NCBI RefSeq assembly: GCF_001724135.1 | Contig: NZ_MEDS01000012.1 | Span: 167,756-231,755 of the forward strand | Direction: 5' to 3' | DNA from: Comamonas sp. SCN 65-56 | GTDB lineage: Bacteria; Pseudomonadota; Gammaproteobacteria; Burkholderiales; Burkholderiaceae_C | DNA: 64,000 nt | Shown: positions 1 to 8,216 of the stretch, piece after piece | How positions within the stretch are numbered: the first letter of the stretch is position 1 | How the letters are laid out: every line of letters begins with the position of its first letter | Notes under the pieces: generated by a model | Seen by the model: only the letters and a program-made list of their open reading frames with translations | The model's database searches: none | What the model was told of the DNA's origin: nothing | Translations under genes and position numbers: made by a program

Positions 1-581
1 GGGTAGATGAGCACCTGCGCCGCCGGGCGCCACCAGGCCCAGACGCGAAAAATGCCCAGCGGGTACAAGGTCTGCACGCTCAGCGGCGGCACGCTTTGCA
101 GGCCGCGGCGTGTCGGCTCAAAGCCGATATCCAGGCTGCTGCTGCCCTCGGCCGGCACGTCCGCCCAAGCCCACTGCCCGGAGCCGCGCAGCGCAAGCGC
201 GATGCCGCGGCGCGGGCTGCGCCGGTCGTTTTGCAATTGCAGCTGCAGCAGCACGTGGGCACCAAGAAACTGCGGCTGCGGCGGCAGCAGGTGCAGTTGC
301 AGCCCGCGCAGCGTGGCGTGGCTGGTCCAGGTACTCACGGCCGCGCATCCAGCCAGCAAAAACGTCAGCAGATAGCCCAGATTGAGCTGGAAGTTGATCG
401 AAGCCACCAGCAGCACCGCCAGTGTGAGCGCCAGCATCCAGCCGGCGCGGGTTGGCAGGATGTAGACATTGCGCTGTGTGAGCAGCAGGCTGTCGCTGGG
501 CGGCACGCGCGCCATCCACCAGTGCTGCCAGCGCGCGGCCAGCCAGCGCCGCGGCGGGGCAGCCGTCGCGGCGGCGGTCAT
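1..581 (-). CDS. DUF58 domain protein, N-terminal part (cut by window edge)
   Basis: This leftward gene runs off the left edge, so only the first 193 residues or so are visible. The start ATG shares an ATGA overlap with the stop of the upstream moxR gene, which indicates translational coupling. Residues about 45-85 hold two hydrophobic segments, followed by a beta-rich extracytoplasmic-type stretch. This is the usual N-terminal layout of DUF58 proteins, whose VWA-like core would lie beyond the edge. MoxR-DUF58 pairs are a well-known arrangement, often followed by a transglutaminase gene, and are thought to act in cell-envelope or metallo-complex assembly. The family call rests mainly on context plus membrane topology; the diagnostic DUF58 core cannot be seen here. 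Confidence 0.7.
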   Translation of the reverse strand, partial: MTAAATAAPPRRWLAARWQHWWMARVPPSDSLLLTQRNVYILPTRAGWMLALTLAVLLVASINFQLNLGYLLTFLLAGCAAVSTWTSHATLRGLQLHLLPPQPQFLGAHVLLQLQLQNDRRSPRRGIALALRGSGQWAWADVPAEGSSSLDIGFEPTRRGLQSVPPLSVQTLYPLGIFRVWAWWRPAAQVLIY

Positions 582-1498
582 GGCAGCGCCACCGACTGAA
601 CCATGGCATGCACCTGCTCGATGGCGCCGCGGCCGCTGCTGGCCACGGGATGCAGGCGGTGGGCGATGGTTTGCGCCAGGATGGCCTGCACGTCGTCGGG
701 CGCCACATAGTCGCGCCCTTCGATCAGCGCCTGCGCCTTGGCGGCGCGCAGCAGCGCGATGCCGGCGCGCGGCGAGAGTCCCTGCACAAACCATTGGCCG
801 GAGCGCGTGGCGGCGATCAGCGCCTGCAGGTAATCCAGCAGCGGCTCTGCCGCATGCACCGCCAGCACCTGCTGCTGCAGCGCCGCGAGCTCGGAGGCGT
901 TCAGCAGCGCCGGCAGATGCTCCAGCTGCGCGCGCCGGTCTTCGCCGGTCAGCAGCGCGCGCTCGGCGGTGCGATCCGGGTAGCCGAGCGAGATGCGCAT
1001 CAGAAAGCGGTCGAGCTGGCTCTCGGGCAGCTGAAAGGTGCCGATCTGTTCGTGCGGGTTTTGCGTCGCGATGACGAAGAAGGGCTGGGGCAGGGCGCGC
1101 GTCTCGCCTTCGACGGACACCTGCTTTTCCTCCATCGCCTCCAGCAACGCGCTTTGCGTGCGCGGGCTGGCGCGGTTGATCTCGTCGGCCAGTAGCACCT
1201 GCGTGAACACCGGGCCGGGGTGAAACACGAAAGCCTCCTTGCCCCGCTCATAGACCGCGACGCCGGTGAGGTCGCTGGGCATCAGATCAGAGGTGAACTG
1301 CACGCGTGCGAACTGCAGACCGAAGCTGCGCGCCAGCGCGTGCGCCAGCGTGGTCTTGCCCACGCCGGGGACATCTTCAATCAACAGATGGCCGCCCGCC
1401 AGCAAGCAGGCCACGCCATCCTGGATTTGCGCGCGCTTGCCCACGATCACCGTGTTAAGCTGGTCCAACAGCGTCTTGATTTTTCCGGGTGTATCCAT
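578..1498 (-). CDS. MoxR-family AAA+ ATPase
   Basis: This is a 306-residue AAA+ ATPase of the MoxR class, of normal length. The Walker A motif is GVGKTT near residue 45, the Walker B motif is LLADEINRA near residue 105, and the sensor region ATQNPHEQIGTFQLPESQLDRF is characteristic of MoxR. The C-terminal lid carries the usual SPRAG motif. MoxR ATPases act as chaperones with a VWA-type partner, here the overlapping DUF58 gene downstream. The ATG at the coordinate given was chosen because it starts directly at the conserved N-terminus; the much longer open frame upstream is antisense to the divergent deacetylase-like gene. Confidence 0.93.
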   Translation of the reverse strand: MDTPGKIKTLLDQLNTVIVGKRAQIQDGVACLLAGGHLLIEDVPGVGKTTLAHALARSFGLQFARVQFTSDLMPSDLTGVAVYERGKEAFVFHPGPVFTQVLLADEINRASPRTQSALLEAMEEKQVSVEGETRALPQPFFVIATQNPHEQIGTFQLPESQLDRFLMRISLGYPDRTAERALLTGEDRRAQLEHLPALLNASELAALQQQVLAVHAAEPLLDYLQALIAATRSGQWFVQGLSPRAGIALLRAAKAQALIEGRDYVAPDDVQAILAQTIAHRLHPVASSGRGAIEQVHAMVQSVALP

Positions 1499-1537
1499 GG
1501 GCCTGACGTTATCCGAAAAATACGGTGGAGACAGCGT

Positions 1538-2491
1538 ATGAGCAGAACGGGCTTTTATACCCACCCGGATTGCCGCAAGCACGAGATGGGCGCAGGCCAT
1601 CCGGAATGCCCGGAGCGGCTGGACGCCATCCACAACCGCATGCTGGTGACCGGCCTGGCCGATGTGCTGGACCAGCGCGAGGCGCCGTTGGCCTCGCTGG
1701 CCGATATCGAGCTGGCGCACGACCGCTGGTATGTGGCGTCGCTGCGCGGCATGTCCGAGCGCATCGCGGAAGAGGTGGCCGCGGGTGGCCCGGCGTACGC
1801 GCAGGTCGATCCCGACACGGCGATGAATGTGCACACCTGGACCGCTGCGCTGCGTGCCGCCGGTGCGGCGCTGGATGCGACCGACGCGGTCATGGCCGGC
1901 GAGCTGGAAAACGCCTTTTGCAGCGTGCGCCCGCCGGGCCACCACGCAACGCACAACAAGGCCATGGGCTTTTGCTTTCTGAGCAACGTGGCCATCGCCG
2001 CCAAGTACGCGCTGCAGCGCCACAACCTGCAGCGCGTGGCCGTCATCGATTTCGACGTGCACCACGGCAACGGCACCGAGGACATCCTGGCGGGTGACGA
2101 GCGCACGCTGATGTGCAGCTTCTTCCAGCACCCGTTCTACCCCTACAGCGGCGATCGCGATCCGGCGGCCAACATGTGCAATCTGCCGGTGGCAGCCTAC
2201 ACGCGCGGCATGGACATTCGCGAGCTCATCGAGGTGATGTGGATTCCGCGCCTGGAGGCCTTTGCGCCCGAAATGATCTTCATCAGCGCCGGCTTTGACA
2301 GCCACCGCGACGACGACATGGGGCAGCTGGGGCTGACGGAAAACGACTTTGCCTGGATCACGCTGCGAATCAAGGACATCGCACGGCGGTTTTCCAAAGG
2401 GCGTATCGTTTCCTGTCTGGAAGGCGGCTACGTGATGCAGCCGCTCGCCTTGAGCGTGGAGGCCCATGTCCGCGCGCTGGCGGATTTGTGA
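1538..2491 (+). CDS. Histone-deacetylase-family hydrolase (acetylpolyamine amidohydrolase / HDAC-like)
   Basis: This 317-residue protein belongs to the arginase/deacetylase fold family of zinc hydrolases. Visible active-site motifs are PPGHHAT (catalytic His pair), DFDVHHGNGT (zinc Asp and His), AGFDSHRDD (second zinc Asp) and EGGY (transition-state Tyr). Bacterial members remove acetyl groups from polyamines, acetoin-like compounds or proteins, so the substrate is not fixed. The start was taken at the ATG that begins SRTGFYTHPDC, as in homologues, rather than a longer frame opposite moxR. It is divergent from moxR, with only about 40 bp between starts, and its stop nearly touches the next gene, which suggests co-transcription. 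Confidence 0.9.
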   Translation: MSRTGFYTHPDCRKHEMGAGHPECPERLDAIHNRMLVTGLADVLDQREAPLASLADIELAHDRWYVASLRGMSERIAEEVAAGGPAYAQVDPDTAMNVHTWTAALRAAGAALDATDAVMAGELENAFCSVRPPGHHATHNKAMGFCFLSNVAIAAKYALQRHNLQRVAVIDFDVHHGNGTEDILAGDERTLMCSFFQHPFYPYSGDRDPAANMCNLPVAAYTRGMDIRELIEVMWIPRLEAFAPEMIFISAGFDSHRDDDMGQLGLTENDFAWITLRIKDIARRFSKGRIVSCLEGGYVMQPLALSVEAHVRALADL

Positions 2492-2502
2492 TGGAGATGC
2501 CA

Positions 2503-3312
2503 ATGACGACCGATGCACAAGAGCTCTTGATCACGACGCGTGACGAGCGCGGCGTGGTCACGCTCACGATGAACGATGCCAAGCGCTTCAACGCGCTCAG
2601 CAGCGAGATGCTGAGCGCTTTGCAGCAGGCGCTGGACGCGGTTGCCCGCGATGCCGATGTGCGGGTCGTGGTGCTGGCGGGCGTCGGCCGTGCGTTTTGC
2701 GCCGGGCACAACCTCAAGGACATGGCGGCCCATCCCAGCCTGGATTACTACCGCACACTGTTTGGGCAATGCAGCCGCATGATGCTGTCGATCAACCAGC
2801 TGGATGTACCGGTGATTGCGCGCGTGCAGGGGATTGCGGCGGCGGCGGGTTGCCAGCTGGTGGCGCAATGCGATCTGGCCGTGGCCAGCAGTGGCGCGAC
2901 GTTTGCGACCAGCGGCATCCATTACGGGCTGTTTTGCGCCACCCCCAGCGTGCCGCTGGTGCGCAACGTCCCGGCCAAGCGGGCCATGGAAATGCTGCTC
3001 ACCGGTGATTTCATCGATGCCGGGACGGCCCTGAAGGAAGGCCTTGTCAACCGCGTGGTGGCAAGCGAGCAGCTCGATGCCGAGGTGGAGAAGCTGGTGC
3101 AATCCATCATCGAGAAACCCCCGGTGGCCGTTGCCATGGGCAAGAAGCTCGTTTACCAGCAGCGCGAACTCGGCCTGCAGGCCGCGTACCAGCTCGCGGG
3201 TCAGACCATGGCCACCAACATGATGGATGCCGACGCGCAGGAAGGCGCGCGCGCCTTTGCCGAAAAGCGCGTGCCGGCGTGGAAGCCCGCGCTGCCCGAG
3301 CACACGGCCTGA
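2503..3312 (+). CDS. Enoyl-CoA hydratase/isomerase-family protein lacking the catalytic glutamates
   Basis: The product is a crotonase-fold protein of about 269 residues. The oxyanion-hole segments are visible (AFCAGHNLKDM and GIAAAAGCQL). The two glutamates of classical enoyl-CoA hydratase are absent: the GGxCE position reads GCQ, and the FAxPE position reads FATSG. This resembles the ECHDC3-like branch, whose reaction is not hydration in the classical way, so a specific enzyme name is not justified. The ATG at 2503 has GGAG six bases upstream; an in-frame ATG at 2491 overlaps the previous stop (TGATG) and is the alternative start. It probably belongs to the acyl-CoA oxidation block with the etf genes downstream. 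Confidence 0.85.
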   Translation: MTTDAQELLITTRDERGVVTLTMNDAKRFNALSSEMLSALQQALDAVARDADVRVVVLAGVGRAFCAGHNLKDMAAHPSLDYYRTLFGQCSRMMLSINQLDVPVIARVQGIAAAAGCQLVAQCDLAVASSGATFATSGIHYGLFCATPSVPLVRNVPAKRAMEMLLTGDFIDAGTALKEGLVNRVVASEQLDAEVEKLVQSIIEKPPVAVAMGKKLVYQQRELGLQAAYQLAGQTMATNMMDADAQEGARAFAEKRVPAWKPALPEHTA

Positions 3313-3319
3313 TGCGCGC

Positions 3320-3348
3320 TCGACAGTCGACGGGTTCGCTGGCATAAT
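3320..3348 (+). promoter_or_regulatory. Predicted sigma70 promoter of etfBA
   Basis: A TCGACA -35 hexamer (3320-3325) and a CATAAT -10 hexamer (3343-3348) are separated by 17 bp. They lie about 100 bp upstream of etfB, and transcription would start close to the palindrome at 3355. This was read by eye and not scored by a program. Confidence 0.5.
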
Positions 3349-3354
3349 CAAAAA

Positions 3355-3368
3355 AGCACGATCGTTCT
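3355..3368. promoter_or_regulatory. Putative repressor operator at the etfB promoter
   Basis: AGCACGATCGTTCT is a 14-bp inverted repeat with one mismatched pair and an ACGATCGT core. It lies directly downstream of the predicted -10 box, where a bound repressor would block initiation. TetR-type regulators of fatty-acid oxidation genes in betaproteobacteria use palindromes of this size, but which regulator binds here is not known from the sequence. Confidence 0.45.
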
Positions 3369-3376
3369 ATTTTATT

Positions 3377-3408
3377 GATGCGCCGCAACATAAAATTGTC
3401 GGCGCATC
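3377..3408 (+). other. Hairpin in the etfB 5' leader
   Basis: GATGCGCCG (3377-3385) and CGGCGCATC (3400-3408) form a perfect 9-bp stem around a 14-base AT-rich loop. It lies 40-70 bases before the etfB start. No U-run follows it, so it is not a terminator; mRNA stability or a second protein site is possible. Confidence 0.55.
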
Positions 3409-3447
3409 CATTTCCCCTTTTCAACAACTACCCGAGGAGCCCCTCCC

Positions 3448-4197
3448 ATGAAGGTCCTGGTCCCTGTCAAACGCGTGGTGGACTACAACGTGAAGGTCCG
3501 CGTCAAGTCGGACAACACCGGTGTGGACATTGCCAACGTCAAGATGAGCATGAACCCGTTTGATGAGATCGCCGTCGAAGAGGCCGTGCGCCTGAAGGAA
3601 AAGGGCGTGGTCACCGAGGTCATCGCCGTCTCCTGCGGCGTCACGCAGTGCCAGGAAACCTTGCGCACCGCCATGGCCATCGGTGCCGACCGCGCCATCC
3701 TCGTGCACACCGACGATGAACTACAGCCGCTGGCCGTCGCCAAGCTGCTCAAGGCGCTGGTCGACAAGGAGCAGCCCGGCCTGGTGATTCTGGGCAAGCA
3801 GGCGATCGACGACGACGCGAACCAGACGGGTCAGATGCTCGCTGCGCTGGCCGACCTGCCGCAAGCCACCTTTGCCAGCAAGGTCGAGGTGGCCGACGGC
3901 AAGGCCACGGTCACGCGTGAAGTCGATGGTGGCCTGGAAACCATCACCGTGACGACGCCCGCAATCATCACCACCGACCTGCGCCTGAACGAACCGCGCT
4001 ACGTCACGCTGCCCAACATCATGAAGGCCAAGAAGAAGCAGCTCGACACCGTCACCCCGGCGGATTTGGGCGTGGATGCCGTGCCCCGCCTCAAGACCCT
4101 GAAGGTCAGCGAGCCGCCCAAGCGCGGCGCCGGCGTGAAGGTGGCCGATGTCGCCGCACTCGTCGAGAAGCTGCGCAACGAAGCCAAGGTGATCTGA
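3448..4197 (+). CDS. etfB: Electron transfer flavoprotein subunit beta
   Basis: This 249-residue protein is EtfB, which with EtfA forms the soluble FAD/AMP heterodimer that takes electrons from acyl-CoA dehydrogenases and passes them to ETF-ubiquinone oxidoreductase. The N-terminus [20 protein letters not shown] and the segment [17 protein letters not shown] are typical of bacterial EtfB. The AMP-binding region [19 protein letters not shown] is present. A GAGG element lies shortly before the ATG. It is followed by etfA after a 97-bp gap that holds a long inverted repeat, so the two are probably one transcript from the promoter near 3320. Confidence 0.97.
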   Translation: MKVLVPVKRVVDYNVKVRVKSDNTGVDIANVKMSMNPFDEIAVEEAVRLKEKGVVTEVIAVSCGVTQCQETLRTAMAIGADRAILVHTDDELQPLAVAKLLKALVDKEQPGLVILGKQAIDDDANQTGQMLAALADLPQATFASKVEVADGKATVTREVDGGLETITVTTPAIITTDLRLNEPRYVTLPNIMKAKKKQLDTVTPADLGVDAVPRLKTLKVSEPPKRGAGVKVADVAALVEKLRNEAKVI

Positions 4198-4204
4198 ATA
4201 TCCA

Positions 4205-4282
4205 GGTTGAGTGTTGGGCGTTGGGTGTTCAGCGTGAACGGACCGCGCCCCCCGCTCAACGCTTGACGCTCAACGCTGAACC
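4205..4282 (+). repeat. Heptamer-array inverted repeat between etfB and etfA
   Basis: The left arm (4205-4234) is built from GTTGAGT/GTTGGGC-like heptamers, and the right arm (4253-4282) from GCTCAAC/GCTTGAC-like heptamers. The arms pair over 30 bases with about 23 Watson-Crick pairs plus a few G-U pairs, around an 18-base loop. The right arm ends about 12 bases before the etfA start and may therefore sequester or space its ribosome binding site. Similar heptamers occur before pheA and ihfB in this window. Confidence 0.75.
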
Positions 4283-4294
4283 CAAGGAATTGAA

Positions 4295-5227
4295 ATGACC
4301 GCACTCGTCATTGCCGAACACGACAACGCCAGCCTGAAGGCTGCCACCCTCAATACCGTCACTGCCGCCGCTGCCTGCGGCGGCGAGGTGCATGTCCTCG
4401 TCGTCGGGGAAGGCGCCGCCGCCGTGGCGCAGGCTGCCAGCCAGGTGGCTGGCGTCGCGAAGGTATTGCACGCCGATGGCGCAAGCCTCAAGAACGGCTT
4501 GGCAGAAAACCTCGCTGCCCAGGTGCTCGCCGTCGCCGGCAACTACAGCCATATCCTGTTCCCGGCCACTGCCAGCGGCAAGAACGTAGCCCCGCGTGTG
4601 GCCGCCAAGCTCGACGTCGCGCAGATTTCCGACATCACCAAGGTGGACAGCCCCGATACCTTCGAGCGCCCGATCTACGCCGGCAATGCGATTGCCACGG
4701 TGCAGTCTGGCGATGCCACCAAGGTCATCACCGTGCGCACCACGGGCTTTGACGCAGCCGCCGCCAGCGGTGGCTCGGCGGCGGTCGAGAGCCTTGCCGC
4801 GGTGGCCGATTCTGGCAAGAGCCAGTTCGTCGGCGCAGAGCTCTCCAAGAGCGAGCGTCCTGAGCTCACGGCGGCCAAGATCATCGTCTCGGGCGGGCGG
4901 GCGCTGGGCAGCAGCGAGAAGTTCAACGAAGTGATCACGCCGCTGGCCGACAAGCTGGGTGCAGCCATCGGTGCCAGCCGCGCGGCGGTGGATGCGGGCT
5001 ACGCACCGAATGACTTGCAGGTCGGCCAGACCGGCAAGATCGTCGCGCCCCAGCTCTACATCGCCTGCGGCATCTCGGGCGCCATCCAGCACCTGGCCGG
5101 GATGAAGGATTCCAAGGTCATCGTGGCGATCAACAAGGACGAAGAAGCACCGATCTTCTCGGTGGCCGACTACGGCCTGGTCGCTGACTTGTTCGTGGCT
5201 GTGCCCGAGTTGGTGAAGGCGCTGTAA
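4295..5227 (+). CDS. etfA: Electron transfer flavoprotein subunit alpha
   Basis: This 310-residue protein is EtfA, the FAD-binding subunit of the electron transfer flavoprotein. The C-terminal FAD domain is intact: VSGGRALGS, the [25 protein letters not shown] segment, and [16 protein letters not shown] with [13 protein letters not shown]. The N-terminal domain is the usual adenine-nucleotide-like fold. It follows etfB and is closed by a strong intrinsic terminator, after which an acyl-CoA dehydrogenase gene begins. Confidence 0.97.
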   Translation: MTALVIAEHDNASLKAATLNTVTAAAACGGEVHVLVVGEGAAAVAQAASQVAGVAKVLHADGASLKNGLAENLAAQVLAVAGNYSHILFPATASGKNVAPRVAAKLDVAQISDITKVDSPDTFERPIYAGNAIATVQSGDATKVITVRTTGFDAAAASGGSAAVESLAAVADSGKSQFVGAELSKSERPELTAAKIIVSGGRALGSSEKFNEVITPLADKLGAAIGASRAAVDAGYAPNDLQVGQTGKIVAPQLYIACGISGAIQHLAGMKDSKVIVAINKDEEAPIFSVADYGLVADLFVAVPELVKAL

Positions 5228-5245
5228 GGCGCTTGGTCTCATCCA

Positions 5246-5272
5246 GGGCATCGCGTGCGGTGCCCTTTTTTT
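5246..5272 (+). terminator. Intrinsic terminator after etfA
   Basis: GGGCATCG and CGGTGCCC form a stem of about eight pairs (5246-5265), followed directly by a run of seven T (5266-5272). It ends the etfBA transcript, so the acyl-CoA dehydrogenase gene 16 bp on may have its own promoter or rely on read-through. Confidence 0.85.
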
Positions 5273-5288
5273 GCACTGAGGATTTGTC

Positions 5289-7079
5289 ATGAGTTACGTT
5301 GCCCCCGTCAAGGACATGCTGTTCGCCATCGAGCATCTGGCGTGCATTGATCAGCTCACACAGCTCCCCGGCTTCGAAGATGCCGGGCTGGACACGGCCG
5401 CGGCAGTGCTCGAAGAATGCGCCAAGTTCAACGAGGGCGTGGTCGCGCCGCTGAACGTCGAGGGCGATCTGCATCCCTCCGCGTTCAAGGACGGCGCGGT
5501 CACGACCACCGCCGGTTTCAAGGAGGCCTATCGCCAGTTCACCGCAGGCGGCTGGCAGGGCGTGCAGCACCCGGTGGATTTCGGCGGCCAGGGCCTGCCC
5601 AAGACCATAGGCGCGGCCTGCGTCGAGATGCTCAACGCCGCCAACCTGAGCTTTGCGCTCGCGCCGCTGCTGACCGATGGCGCGATCGAGGCACTGCTCA
5701 CCGCGGGCAGCGATGAGCTCAAGGCGATCTACCTTGAAAAGCTCGTCTCGGGCGAGTGGACCGGCACGATGAACCTGACCGAGCCGCAGGCCGGCTCCGA
5801 CCTGGCGCTGGTGCGCTCGCGCGCCGAACCGGTGGGTGACGGCAGCTATAAAGTCTTCGGCACCAAGATTTTCATCACCTACGGCGAGCACGACATGGCG
5901 GACAACATCGTCCACCTGGTGCTGGCGCGCGTGGCAGGGGCCCCCGAGGGCGTCAAGGGCATCAGCCTGTTCGTCGTGCCCAAGTTTCTTGTCAACGCCG
6001 ATGGGTCCCTGGGTGCGCGCAACGACGTGCACTGCGTCAGCATCGAGCACAAGCTCGGGATCAAGGCCAGTCCGACGGCGGTGTTGCAGTATGGCGACCA
6101 CGGTGGCGCGATCGGCTATTTGGTGGGAGAGGAAAACCGCGGCCTCGAATACATGTTCATCATGATGAACTCGGCGCGCTACGCCGTGGGTATGCAGGGT
6201 GTTGCGATTGCCGAGCGCGCCTACCAGCGCGCCGTGGCCTATGCGCGCGAGCGGGTGCAAAGCCGCCCTGTGGATGGCAGTCTGCCGGGCAGCGGCCCCA
6301 TCATCCACCACCCCGACGTGCGCCGCATGCTGATGACGGCGCGCGCGTTGACCGAGGGCTGCCGCGCGATGGCCAGTATCGCCGCCGCGGCGTACGACGC
6401 GGCGCACCACCATCCGGATGCCGCGGCGCGCAAGAACCATCAGGCCTTCTACGGATTCATGGTGCCACTGGTCAAGGGCTACAGCACCGAGATGAGCCAG
6501 GAGGTGGCGAGCCTGGGTGTGCAGGTCCACGGTGGCATGGGCTTCATCGAGGAGACCGGCGCGGCGCAACACCTGCGCGACGCGCGCATCCTGACGATTT
6601 ACGAAGGCACGACGGCGATCCAGGCCAACGACCTGGTCGGGCGCAAGACGGCGCGCGACGGCGGCGCCACCGCCAGGGCCGTGGCCGCGCAGATCGAGAA
6701 GACCGAGGCTGAGCTGCTCGCGAGTGCGACGCCCGCGGCCAAGGCCGTGGCCGCGCAGCTGACCAAGGCGCGCACCGCCTTTCTTGAGGTGGTGGATTTC
6801 GTTGCCGCCAACACCAAGGGCCAGCCCAACGCGGTGTTCGCCGGCAGCGTGCCCTACCTGCTGTTGACAGGCAATCTGGTGGCCGGCTGGCAGATGGGCC
6901 GGGCGTTGCTCGTCGCGCAGACCCTGTCCGCCAAGGGACAGGACGCGGCCTTCATGCAGGCGAAGATCGTCACCGCGCGGTTTTACGCCGAGCACCTGCT
7001 GCCGCGCATCGCGGGCCAGCGCGACGCCATCCTGCACGGCGGCGAGAGCTGCTGTGCGCTGGCGCTGGACGCGTTTTGA
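5289..7079 (+). CDS. Acyl-CoA dehydrogenase (long 600-residue class)
   Basis: This 596-residue protein is an FAD-dependent acyl-CoA dehydrogenase of the longer class that carries an extra C-terminal domain (as in 3-methylmercaptopropionyl-CoA dehydrogenase DmdC and AcdA-type enzymes). FAD and substrate motifs are present: MNLTEPQAGSDLALVRSRA near residue 160, and the catalytic-glutamate region IYEGTTAIQANDLVGRK near residue 440. It introduces a trans double bond alpha-beta to the CoA thioester and hands electrons to the EtfBA pair encoded upstream. Chain-length or substrate preference cannot be read from sequence alone. A DmdC role would need the other dmd genes, which are not seen here. Confidence 0.92.
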   Translation: MSYVAPVKDMLFAIEHLACIDQLTQLPGFEDAGLDTAAAVLEECAKFNEGVVAPLNVEGDLHPSAFKDGAVTTTAGFKEAYRQFTAGGWQGVQHPVDFGGQGLPKTIGAACVEMLNAANLSFALAPLLTDGAIEALLTAGSDELKAIYLEKLVSGEWTGTMNLTEPQAGSDLALVRSRAEPVGDGSYKVFGTKIFITYGEHDMADNIVHLVLARVAGAPEGVKGISLFVVPKFLVNADGSLGARNDVHCVSIEHKLGIKASPTAVLQYGDHGGAIGYLVGEENRGLEYMFIMMNSARYAVGMQGVAIAERAYQRAVAYARERVQSRPVDGSLPGSGPIIHHPDVRRMLMTARALTEGCRAMASIAAAAYDAAHHHPDAAARKNHQAFYGFMVPLVKGYSTEMSQEVASLGVQVHGGMGFIEETGAAQHLRDARILTIYEGTTAIQANDLVGRKTARDGGATARAVAAQIEKTEAELLASATPAAKAVAAQLTKARTAFLEVVDFVAANTKGQPNAVFAGSVPYLLLTGNLVAGWQMGRALLVAQTLSAKGQDAAFMQAKIVTARFYAEHLLPRIAGQRDAILHGGESCCALALDAF

Positions 7080-7080
7080 A

Positions 7081-7148
7081 TGACTATTGAAAAGTGAGCT
7101 GCTAGCGCTTGTCAATAAAGCGCAAACAGCCTTTTTGACTCATATTTC
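7081..7148 (+). repeat. Dispersed palindromic repeat, copy A
   Basis: This intergenic copy has the core AGCTGCTAGCGCTT (about 7096-7109), an AAAGCGC return arm and the tail CCTTTTTGACTCATATTTC. The tail is nearly identical to that of the copy inside mutS (60481-60551). The repeat occupies the whole gap between the dehydrogenase and nitronate monooxygenase genes. Confidence 0.75.
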
Positions 7149-7161
7149 TGGAAAGACTGCC

Positions 7162-8121
7162 ATGGCCTTGCCCCCGGTATTTGACACGCTGCGTTTGCCC
7201 GTCATCGCCTCGCCGATGTTCATCATCAGTACGCCCAAGCTGGTGATCGCGCAGTGCCAGGCGGGCATCGTCGGCTCGATGCCGGCGCTCAATGCGCGCC
7301 CGGCCTCGCAGCTCGACGAGTGGCTGGCCGAGATCACCGAGACGCTTGCCGCCTGGGACAAGGCGCACCCCGACCAGCCCGCGGCGCCTTACGCCATCAA
7401 TCAGATCGTGCACAAGAGCAACGACCGCCTGGAACACGACATGCAGGTCTGCGCCAAGTACAAGGTGCCGATCGTCATCACCAGCCTGGGCGCGCGCGAG
7501 GACGTGAACCAGGCGGTGCACGGCTGGGGCGGCGTGGTGCTGCACGACGTGATCAACAACGTGTTCGCGCACAAGGCGATTGCCAAGGGCGCGGATGGCC
7601 TGATTCCGGTGGCCGCGGGCGCGGGCGGGCATGCCAGCGTCAAGAGCCCGTTTGCGATGGTGCAGGAAATTCGTCAGTGGTTCGACGGGCCGCTCGCACT
7701 CTCGGGCGCGATCGCCTCGGGCGGCGCGATCCTGGCCGCGCAGGCCATGGGGGCGGATCTGGCCTACATCGGCTCGGCCTTCATCGCCACCCATGAGGCG
7801 CGTGCGGTCGAGGGCTACAAGCAGATGATCGTGGACAGCGACTCGGACGACATCGTCTACAGCAACTTCTACACCGGCATCCACGGCAACTACCTCAAGG
7901 GCAGCATCCGCAATGCCGGTATGGATCCGGACCACCTGCCCGAGAGCGACCCAAGCAAGATGAATTTCGCTACCGGTGAAGGTGCCAATCACGCCAAGGC
8001 CTGGCGCGACATCTGGGGCTGTGGCCAGGGCATAGGCGCGATCACCGAGGTGGTGGGCGCGGGCGAACTCGTCGAGCGCCTGCGCCGCGAATACGAGGCG
8101 GCACGCGAACGCCTGCGCTGA
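7162..8121 (+). CDS. Nitronate monooxygenase-family flavoprotein (2-nitropropane dioxygenase-like)
   Basis: The protein of 319 residues is an FMN-binding TIM-barrel of the NMO/2-nitropropane dioxygenase family. Visible features are the N-terminal LPVIASPMFIIS motif, the conserved His in AAGAGGHAS near residue 155, and the FMN-phosphate region LSGAIASGGAILAAQAMGADLAYIGSAF. The ATG at 7162 is preceded by GGAAAG six bases upstream; the frame is open further upstream only because it reads through the repeat. Such enzymes oxidise alkyl nitronates such as propionate 3-nitronate. Linkage to the acyl-CoA dehydrogenase hints at a role near fatty-acid metabolism, but this is inference. Confidence 0.88.
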   Translation: MALPPVFDTLRLPVIASPMFIISTPKLVIAQCQAGIVGSMPALNARPASQLDEWLAEITETLAAWDKAHPDQPAAPYAINQIVHKSNDRLEHDMQVCAKYKVPIVITSLGAREDVNQAVHGWGGVVLHDVINNVFAHKAIAKGADGLIPVAAGAGGHASVKSPFAMVQEIRQWFDGPLALSGAIASGGAILAAQAMGADLAYIGSAFIATHEARAVEGYKQMIVDSDSDDIVYSNFYTGIHGNYLKGSIRNAGMDPDHLPESDPSKMNFATGEGANHAKAWRDIWGCGQGIGAITEVVGAGELVERLRREYEAARERLR

Positions 8122-8216
8122 GCCTGCCGCGCGTCAGCGCCGAGGCTGGCGCACCTGTTGTTGTACGAGGCCCGGCCCGAGCGATGGGCTGCCTCGTTTC
8201 CCTGCCCGTTCTCTCC

